From the NCBI GenBank assembly GCA_963921355.3, contig OZ001190.1, positions 3,782,001 through 3,846,000 on the forward strand: DNA of 64,000 nucleotides. The letters are read 5' to 3'. The notes under the pieces are model-generated. The model made no database searches and was not told the origin of the DNA. It saw only the letters and a list, made by a program, of their open reading frames with translations. Positions 57,843 through 64,000 of this stretch are shown here, one piece after another. The stretch's first letter is position 1; each line of letters begins with the position of its first letter. This DNA comes from CAWUEZ02 sp963921355. Lineage in GTDB: Bacteria; Pseudomonadota; Alphaproteobacteria; Thalassobaculales; Thalassobaculaceae. The translations under genes were made by a program, and so were the position numbers.

Positions 57843-59387
57843 TCAGGTCCTCGTGCCACCCTTGGTCTTGCGGATATTCGGGGTCACGGGTCGGCCAAGC
57901 GATTCCGACAGCGCGAATACCCGCCGTTCGACCACGTCGCCCACCAGGACGACCGCATCAGCTGCGATCATCAGGGCATAACCGTCTTCGCGCGCTTCAA
58001 TCCGGGTGCGACGCAGCAGCGACGTCGCACCACCGGACAGGGTCAGACCGAGACGCAACGAAAGACCGACCTGCTCGGCCAGTCGGCGGCGCTCCGGGTC
58101 GAGCAGATGGCCGACCGCCCGGGCAGCAGCAATATCGGTGTGGCCAAGGTAGCGGGTCAGGATCCCAAGCCCGAGGAACACCCGATCGGCGTGGTCGAGG
58201 CCTGCCACCGGCAGCCTGGAGACCCGCAGGAAAGCGTGCTCGCCGCGGTAACTCGGGTGCTCCGCCCAGGCCACATCGCTCAGAATGCACAAAGCGCGTA
58301 TCAGACGCTCATCACGCGCCGCCACATGGCCGAAGAGCGGCGCAAGCCAGCTGAAGACCGTCTCGGCGGGTGGCGCAAACCGGTTGGTCTCGCGGGCGAT
58401 CTCGACCGCGGCGGCGAGCAAGGGATCCTTCGCCCGCTCCGGCTCCGAGAGACCGTCGTAGATGCAGCCTTCCCGCAGGCCAAAGGCCGAGAACACGATG
58501 CTGTTCGGACGTCCACGCGCCAGGACCCGCTGAAGAACCAATGCCGCCGTGCCCAAGGTCTCCGCCCGGCGACGGGACACCCCTGGTGTCGTGCGGGCGG
58601 CTTTTCGCGACTTGCGGACCAGCTTGGCCAGGAAGTCGCTGAGCGTTGCGCGATCCACCGTGTAGCCGTGAATCACCTCGATCGGGTAGCCGGTCACGGC
58701 CATATGGGCCTTGGCGATGCTGCGCCAGGCGCCGCCGACCGCATATAGGGTGCGCCCCTTCAGGTTCCGCAGCCAGGGCGCGCTCTCGAGATGACGGTCG
58801 ATCAGCTCGGCCAACCGGCGCCGATTACCGCGATCGACTTCGCCGATGCGCAGCGGCCCGAGCGGCATGGTGGTGTGGACGCCGAGCCAGCCGTCTCCGA
58901 CATCCATCAGTTCCAGGCTGCCGCCGCCAAGATCCCCCATGACGCCGTCGGCGCTCGGAAAACCGCTGAGCACCCCGAGCCCGGACAGCCTGGCTTCTTC
59001 ATCGCCGCTGATGACCCTGACCCTATGCCCGATGTGCTGCTCGATCGCCCTGACGAAAACCTCGCCGTTCTCGGCATCGCGCACCGCCGAGGTGGCGATC
59101 ACATCCAACCGGCGCACCCGCATGGCTCGGGCGATCTCGCCGAACCGCTGCAGGTTGGTAATCGCCTGACCCATTGCGTCCACCGACAGGTGTCCGCTCT
59201 CGTCGAGGCCTCGTCCGAGCCCGCACAAGGCCTTTTCGTTGAACATCGGGACCGGCGACAGGCCGGCATGGTCATAGACCACCAGCCGGATCGAGTTCGA
59301 TCCGATATCGAGGACGCCGACCCGCTGGCCGCGTCCCAGTCGACTCTGCCCGGTTTGGCCGAGGTCGACGACTTCCGCTTCGCTCAC
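57843..59387 (-). CDS. ppx: Exopolyphosphatase / Ppx-GppA phosphatase
   Basis: The 514-aa protein is a Ppx/GppA family phosphatase of the actin-like ATPase fold. IGSNSIRLVVYD holds the first phosphate-binding loop, DLGGGSLELMDVG the second. A C-terminal HD-like region (HAFLRVSRLPVAGLDHADR) follows. It removes phosphate from polyphosphate ends, or pppGpp. It is directly downstream of ppk (10 bases), so polyphosphate synthesis and breakdown genes share one transcript. Confidence 0.93.
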   Translation of the reverse strand: MSEAEVVDLGQTGQSRLGRGQRVGVLDIGSNSIRLVVYDHAGLSPVPMFNEKALCGLGRGLDESGHLSVDAMGQAITNLQRFGEIARAMRVRRLDVIATSAVRDAENGEVFVRAIEQHIGHRVRVISGDEEARLSGLGVLSGFPSADGVMGDLGGGSLELMDVGDGWLGVHTTMPLGPLRIGEVDRGNRRRLAELIDRHLESAPWLRNLKGRTLYAVGGAWRSIAKAHMAVTGYPIEVIHGYTVDRATLSDFLAKLVRKSRKAARTTPGVSRRRAETLGTAALVLQRVLARGRPNSIVFSAFGLREGCIYDGLSEPERAKDPLLAAAVEIARETNRFAPPAETVFSWLAPLFGHVAARDERLIRALCILSDVAWAEHPSYRGEHAFLRVSRLPVAGLDHADRVFLGLGILTRYLGHTDIAAARAVGHLLDPERRRLAEQVGLSLRLGLTLSGGATSLLRRTRIEAREDGYALMIAADAVVLVGDVVERRVFALSESLGRPVTPNIRKTKGGTRT

Positions 59388-59397
59388 GGGATCCTTC

Positions 59398-61641
59398 TCA
59401 GCTTGCCCCGGCCAGGGCCTTGGGCGCGTTTCCGCGCCGAAGCGCGCTGCCGCGACCGGAAAGGCTCGGGTTTGTCATGAAGTAGGTATGCGCCGAGAAA
59501 TCACCCTGTTCGGCGGTGACCCTTTCGAAACGGCCGTCCGGTGTAAGCACCCAGCTGTTCGTGCGGTCCTTCAGGTTCGCGACCATGATCTGATCGAGAA
59601 TCTGACGATGCACGGTCGGATTTTCGATCGGCACCAGGTGCTCCAGACGTCGGTACAGGTTGCGCGGCATCCAGTCGGCCGACGAGATGTACACCTTGGC
59701 GCGGTCCGACGGCAACTTGTAGCCGTTGCCGAACACGACGATCCGCGAATGCTCGAGAAATCGTCCGACGATCGAGCGAACCCGGATGTTGTCCGACAAT
59801 CCGGGCACGCCGGGCCGCAGACAGCAGATCCCACGGATCACCAGATCGATCTGCACGCCCGCCTGGCTGGCGCGGTACATCTCATCGATCAGGATCGGGT
59901 CGACCAGGGAGTTCATTTTCGCCCAGACCGCGGCCGGTTTGCCGGCCTTGGCATGCTCGATCTCAGCACGGATACCGTCGATGACCGTCTTGTGCAGGGT
60001 CAGCGGCGAGATCGCGAGCTTCTCCATTTCCTCCGGCGTCGCATAGCCGGTCATGAAGTTCAGCATCTTGGCCGCGTCACGGCACAGACTCGGATCACAC
60101 GTGAAGAACGACAGGTCGGTGTAGATCTTGGCGGTGATCGGATGGTAGTTGCCGGTGCCGAAATGGACGTAATTGCGCAACGTCCCGCCCTCGCGGCGTA
60201 CGACCAAAGATACCTTGGCATGGGTCTTCAGGTTCACGAACCCATAGACGACCTGAACGCCCGCCCGCTCGAGATCCCGGGACAGCCGGATGTTGGCCTC
60301 TTCGTCGAACCGCGCCTTGATCTCCACCGTCGCGGTCACCGATTTACCGGACTCGGCAGCTTCGATCAGCGCCTTGACGATCGGGCTGTCCTTTGAGGTC
60401 CGGTACAGCGTCTGCTTGATGGCGATCACCGACGGATCGGCCGCGGCCTGGCGCAGGAACTGCACCACGACATCGAAGCTCTCGTAAGGGTGATGCACCA
60501 CGATGTCCTTGGCCCGGATCGCCGCGAAGCAGTCCCCGCCGAAATCCCGAATCCGTTCGGGGAAGCGCGCGTTGAACGTCGGCCAGAGCAGATCGGATCG
60601 TTCGGAGATGATGAGCTGCGACAGATCGGCCAGACCGACCATCTCCTCAAGCGCGAAGACGTCCTCCTCCGCGACATTGAGCTCGCTGATCACAAGCGCC
60701 TTCAACGATTCCGGCATCGACGGATCGATCGCCAGGCGGATCACATTGCCACGGCGGCGGGCCTTGAGGGCGGTTTCGAACGACAGGACCAGATCTTCGG
60801 CTTCCTCGTCGATCTCCATCTCGCTGTCCCGGATCACCCGGAACACGCCCTGGCCCGTTACCTCGAAGTTCGGGAACAGCCTGTCCACATTCTCCAGGAT
60901 CGCCTGTTCGGTCGTGATGAAGCGAACGGTCTCTCCGGGGAGGCGGACGAACCGACCGATCTGATGGGGCACCGGAATCAGCCCCTGCATGTCGGCGCTG
61001 CCCGCCGTGTCGTGGAGCTGAACGGCCAGGCACAGGCCCCGGTTGGGAATGAACGGAAACGGATGCGCCGGATCGATCGCAAGCGGCGTCAGCACCGGGA
61101 AGATCTGGTCGTTGAAGTGGTCCCGCAGGAACGCGTGATCCTCCGCCCGCAGGTCCGCGGGGCTGATCAGGTGGAAATCGACCTGGCCGAGCTCCTGGCG
61201 CAGACGCTTCAGGCACTCCTGCTGGTCGGCCATCAGTTTGGCGACTTCCCGCGTGATCTCGGTCAGCTGCTGCGCCGGCGTCAGGCCGTCATCGCTTGGC
61301 GAGGTGATGCCCGCAGTCACCATACCTTTCAGACCGGCGACCCGAACCATGTAGAACTCGTCCAGGTTAGACGCTGAGATGGCGACAAACCGCAGGCGCT
61401 CGAGCAGCGGATTCCGCTCGTTCAGCGACTCTTCCATCACCCGGGTGTTGAACGCGAGCCACGAGAGCTCGCGGTTGAACAGGCGCCCCGGGCTCTCCAG
61501 GGTGATCGGCGCCGGCGGTTTGGACGACGGCTTGTTGGCCGCCGTCCCGGCGGGTCCCGACTTCGCGGCCGCTGCGCCGCCGCGGGTCCGACGGACCGTT
61601 GTCTTGCGGGAACTTTCGGTCCTACTCACCTGTTCGCTCAC
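59398..61641 (-). CDS. ppk: Polyphosphate kinase 1
   Basis: The 747-aa protein is Ppk1, which polymerises ATP gamma-phosphate into polyphosphate. RELSWLAFNTRVMEE (N domain), RIRDFG…YESFD, a YRTSKDSPIV segment and HFGTGNYHPITAKIYTDLS (region of the phosphorylated His) are all present. A Ser/Lys/Ala-rich N-terminal extension of about 50 residues is added before the usual start. It is followed by ppx; an SDR gene lies upstream across a gap of about 120 bases. Confidence 0.95.
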   Translation of the reverse strand: MSEQVSRTESSRKTTVRRTRGGAAAAKSGPAGTAANKPSSKPPAPITLESPGRLFNRELSWLAFNTRVMEESLNERNPLLERLRFVAISASNLDEFYMVRVAGLKGMVTAGITSPSDDGLTPAQQLTEITREVAKLMADQQECLKRLRQELGQVDFHLISPADLRAEDHAFLRDHFNDQIFPVLTPLAIDPAHPFPFIPNRGLCLAVQLHDTAGSADMQGLIPVPHQIGRFVRLPGETVRFITTEQAILENVDRLFPNFEVTGQGVFRVIRDSEMEIDEEAEDLVLSFETALKARRRGNVIRLAIDPSMPESLKALVISELNVAEEDVFALEEMVGLADLSQLIISERSDLLWPTFNARFPERIRDFGGDCFAAIRAKDIVVHHPYESFDVVVQFLRQAAADPSVIAIKQTLYRTSKDSPIVKALIEAAESGKSVTATVEIKARFDEEANIRLSRDLERAGVQVVYGFVNLKTHAKVSLVVRREGGTLRNYVHFGTGNYHPITAKIYTDLSFFTCDPSLCRDAAKMLNFMTGYATPEEMEKLAISPLTLHKTVIDGIRAEIEHAKAGKPAAVWAKMNSLVDPILIDEMYRASQAGVQIDLVIRGICCLRPGVPGLSDNIRVRSIVGRFLEHSRIVVFGNGYKLPSDRAKVYISSADWMPRNLYRRLEHLVPIENPTVHRQILDQIMVANLKDRTNSWVLTPDGRFERVTAEQGDFSAHTYFMTNPSLSGRGSALRRGNAPKALAGAS

Positions 61642-61765
61642 GTCGCTTCTCCTTCAGCGTCGCCAGCGCCGTCCGGCGTCCTGACCGCTCCGGTGTACCC
61701 CCGCCCTGTGACAGCACCATGACGCCGGGCACCGCACGGGCGCACCGGAGCGCTCATACCCGATC

Positions 61766-62548
61766 CTAGAGGGTACCAGGGAACGCGCCGCCATCGAGCA
61801 GGATGTTCTGACCGGTAATGAATCCGGCATGGGCGCTGCACAGAAACGCGCAGGCCGCACCGAACTCCTCCGCCGTTCCGAACCGGCCGGCCGGGTTCTT
61901 GGCCGCCTGCTCGGCCGCGAAGTCCTCATAGGTCCGACCGGCGCGTTCCGCCTGGACCTTCAGGTTGCCGCGCAGACGGTCGGTATCGAAGGGACCCGGG
62001 AGAAGCCCGTTGATCGTCACGTTGTGGCGGACGGTTTCCCGGGCGATGCCGGCAACGAACCCGGTCAGGCCGGCACGCGCACCGTTCGACAGCCCGAGGA
62101 TCGGGATCGGCGACTTCACCGCGCCCGACGTGATGTTCACGATCCGCCCGAAGCGACGTTCGATCATGCCGTCGACGGTCGCCTTGATGAGCTCGATCGG
62201 TGTCAGCATGTTGGCGTTCACCGCCTTCTGCCAATCCTCGATCTCCCAGTCCCGGAAATTGCCGGGCGGCGGCCCGCCGGCATTGTTGATCAGGATGTCG
62301 ACCTGGCCTTCAGCCGCAGCCAGGACCTCGGCGCGTCCTTCGGGGGTCGTGATGTCACAGGCGACCGCCTTGACGTCGACGCCTGTCTGCTGACGGATTT
62401 CGTCGGCCGTGGCGTCGAGGGTTTCCTGGGTGCGCGAATTGATGACGAGGTCCACGCCATCCTCGGCCAATGACATGGCGCACGCTTTGCCCAGCCCCTT
62501 GCTGGCGGCACAGACGATGGCCTTGCGGCCCTTGATCCCCAGATCCAT
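61766..62548 (-). CDS. SDR-family oxidoreductase
   Basis: The 260-aa protein is a short-chain dehydrogenase. The cofactor loop is altered to CAASKGLGKA (usual TGxxxGxG), NNAGG is present at about 88-92, and a catalytic region with ITSGAVKSP replaces the canonical Ser-Tyr-Lys spacing; the Tyr of YxxxK is not clear (LSNGARAGL follows). It resembles the group annotated as 3-oxoacyl-ACP reductase-like. It lies 3 bases after hdaA and probably shares its transcript; a metabolic link is not obvious. Confidence 0.82.
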   Translation of the reverse strand: MDLGIKGRKAIVCAASKGLGKACAMSLAEDGVDLVINSRTQETLDATADEIRQQTGVDVKAVACDITTPEGRAEVLAAAEGQVDILINNAGGPPPGNFRDWEIEDWQKAVNANMLTPIELIKATVDGMIERRFGRIVNITSGAVKSPIPILGLSNGARAGLTGFVAGIARETVRHNVTINGLLPGPFDTDRLRGNLKVQAERAGRTYEDFAAEQAAKNPAGRFGTAEEFGAACAFLCSAHAGFITGQNILLDGGAFPGTL

Positions 62549-62551
62549 CGA

Positions 62552-63265
62552 TCACTCTCCCTCATTCACCGGCCCCGGAGCATCAGGCTCGCCGGTCTCT
62601 TCCTCCAACATACGGCGCACCAGCGCCGTCGAAATCGCGCCCCGGCTTTCCAGCGAGGCCTCATCAAGCCGTCGCGCGAGGCGCTCGGCCGCCGCGAAAG
62701 ATCGCTCCATCCGGGCGACCATGTAGGCCACGACATCATCGCGCACGGCGACCTGACGGTCGGCGAAGTGCTTTGCCAGGACCCCGGCGAGCAGGGATTC
62801 GTCCGGCAAGCCAATCGATGCGATCGGCAGCGTGGAGAGCCGAGACGCCAGGTCGGGAAGCCGCAATCCGAGACGCGCGGGCGCGCGACGGGACAGAATA
62901 AGCACGGATCCCCGGCGTTCCGCCACCGTGTTGTACAGGTGCAGAACCGCCTGCTCGTCGCAGCCCGCATCGAAACGCTCGATCACCGCGTGCTGCGCCG
63001 AGGCCAGGACGCTCGGCACCGCATCAACGGAAAGCTCGGGGGCAACGACGTGTGCTGCAGCACTGCGGGCGCGCCAGACCGCCGCAAGATGGCTCTTGCC
63101 GGAACCTTCCGGCCCGACCAGAGCGAGGCCACGGCCCGGCTCCGGCCAGGACGGCCAACGATCGATCCAGGTCGCCGCGTCGGCGTTCGACGGCGAGATC
63201 AGGAAATCGTCCCGGCCGAGCGCCGTTCGATGCCCGAGATCCAGAAGCAGTTGGCGAGGTGACAT
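62552..63265 (-). CDS. hdaA: DnaA-homologue regulator HdaA
   Basis: The 237-aa protein is a DnaA-like AAA+ regulator lacking the DNA-binding domain, matching HdaA. Near the N terminus QLLLDL (residues 5-10) is a beta-clamp-binding motif, and LVGPEGSGKSHLAA (about 48-61) is the Walker A region. It stimulates ATP hydrolysis by DnaA to limit re-initiation of replication. The gene follows the permease gene by 4 bases and precedes an SDR by 3. Confidence 0.9.
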   Translation of the reverse strand: MSPRQLLLDLGHRTALGRDDFLISPSNADAATWIDRWPSWPEPGRGLALVGPEGSGKSHLAAVWRARSAAAHVVAPELSVDAVPSVLASAQHAVIERFDAGCDEQAVLHLYNTVAERRGSVLILSRRAPARLGLRLPDLASRLSTLPIASIGLPDESLLAGVLAKHFADRQVAVRDDVVAYMVARMERSFAAAERLARRLDEASLESRGAISTALVRRMLEEETGEPDAPGPVNEGE

Positions 63266-63269
63266 GGGA

Positions 63270-64000
63270 CTATCCGCGGGGCTCGTCGTCCGCCGGCGGA
63301 ATTCCCTGAAGGTGCAAGGGGCTCGCCAAGTATCGCGACAGACCGAAACGGGCCAGCACGCCGATCACCGCGGCCATGGGAACCGCCAGCAGAATACCGA
63401 GAAAGCCGAACAGGGCACCACCGGCGAGCAGGGCGAAGATCACCCAGACCGGGTGCAGGCCGACCGCGTCGCCCACCAGGTTCGGGGTCAGAACATTGCC
63501 CTCGACCGCCTGGCCGATCACGAAGATGGCGGCGATGATGGCAACGGGGTGCCAGGAGTCGAACTGCAGGAGCGCGAGCCCGATGCTCAGTAAGCCGCCG
63601 ACCAGGGAACCGACGAACGGCACAAAGGAAATCAGGCCGGCCAGCAATCCGATGATCAATCCGAAGTCGAGGCCCGCAACCGACAATCCGATCGCGTAGA
63701 AAGAGCCGAGCGCGAGGCACACCACACCCTGGCCGCGGACAAAGGCGGACAGGGTCTTGTCGATCTCCCGCATCTGGCCGCGGATGGTGTCGGCCTGCGC
63801 GCGCGGCAACCAGTCGTCCACCTTCGCGACGATCTTGTCCCAGTCGCGCAGCAGGTAGAACGACACGATCGGCGTGATCACCAGGATCGAGATCACGTTG
63901 GCGATCCAGGCACCGCCGCTGATCAACCGGCCCAGCACACGCCCCGCCCAGGACAGCACATCACCGGCGACCGCTGGCAGTTTCTCGAGCACGCCGTCTT
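63270..64000 (-). CDS. AI-2E-family permease, 5'-truncated by window edge
   Basis: The reading frame is open to the right window edge, so the N terminus is missing; about 243 C-terminal residues are visible. These contain several long hydrophobic segments typical of AI-2E/PerM-family permeases, including IANVISILVITPIVSFYLL and a GLISFVPFVGSLVGGLLS region. The protein is a probable inner-membrane transporter or channel. A GTG at 63992 is probably internal. It is co-directional with hdaA, an arrangement seen widely in alphaproteobacteria. Confidence 0.88.
   Translation of the reverse strand, partial: DGVLEKLPAVAGDVLSWAGRVLGRLISGGAWIANVISILVITPIVSFYLLRDWDKIVAKVDDWLPRAQADTIRGQMREIDKTLSAFVRGQGVVCLALGSFYAIGLSVAGLDFGLIIGLLAGLISFVPFVGSLVGGLLSIGLALLQFDSWHPVAIIAAIFVIGQAVEGNVLTPNLVGDAVGLHPVWVIFALLAGGALFGFLGILLAVPMAAVIGVLARFGLSRYLASPLHLQGIPPADDEPRG

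Noticed and set aside
1..64000. CRISPR arrays, tRNA/rRNA genes, transposases, integrases or prophage genes
   Set aside because: None seen: no regularly spaced direct repeats, no cloverleaf-like segments in gaps and no recombinase or phage motifs among the credible proteins.

Overview
The window is high-GC bacterial chromosome with strong G/C bias at third codon positions. It looks alphaproteobacterial, most likely a Rhodospirillales-type free-living or marine heterotroph. Supporting features are the DivK-PleD pair, an HdaA-type DnaA regulator with a clamp-binding motif, an EipB-family envelope protein, a DinB with an N-terminal Cys4 extension, a dihydroorotase paralogue that has lost its HxH metal motif, and the pyrB-pyrC-plsY-dprA-topA-rnr gene order. 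This placement rests on gene families and order, not on a database search.

Region 1 (1-31.4 kb) is accessory. It opens with a five-gene plus-strand catabolic run: a truncated RraA-like lyase, a D-2-hydroxyacid dehydrogenase, an HpcH/HpaI aldolase, an Ldh2-family dehydrogenase and an amidohydrolase. Then come an ATP-grasp/MBL-hydrolase pair, rpmF with a clear promoter and terminator, and an orphan phnM. A LysR-headed minus-strand set (alpha/beta hydrolase, SDR, thiazoline-carboxylate hydrolase family) faces a divergent DMT exporter. Next is a tight minus-strand catabolic cluster (nucleophile-less alpha/beta hydrolase, amidase, PaaK-like ligase, MmgE/PrpD, PuuE-like deacetylase, GST), a short cation transporter, and a gene interrupted by an in-frame TGA. 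An acyl-CoA dehydrogenase follows two tandem 475-aa amidases, with another hydroxyacid dehydrogenase upstream. A dioxygenase, a PepSY protein and a membrane-anchored LuxR-type regulator lie between two inverted copies of one intergenic repeat. A hybrid histidine kinase and a response regulator close the region.

Region 2 (31.6-64 kb) is mostly core: gatCAB (gatB carries an apparent one-base deletion), ruvX, an AEC transporter, a MAPEG protein, a CoA-transferase, pyrB/pyrC-like/plsY/dprA/topA/rnr, an S41 protease lipoprotein, rpmG, divK-pleD, a ROK kinase, dinB, eipB, a diguanylate cyclase, a SPOR lipoprotein, rnd, ppx, ppk, an SDR, hdaA and a truncated AI-2E-type permease.

Regulatory points: two near-consensus sigma-54 (-24/-12) promoters precede the S41 protease and the stand-alone GGDEF protein. 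pyrB and rnd have promoter-like hexamers so close to the ATG that leaderless transcripts are likely. There are several dispersed palindromic repeats. No CRISPR array, tRNA, rRNA, transposase or phage gene was seen. No gap between genes exceeds 300 bases. I did not find a single clearly new system; the best candidates are the 12.4-18.9 kb catabolic cluster, the repeat-bounded membrane LuxR module and the sigma-54-linked c-di-GMP gene.
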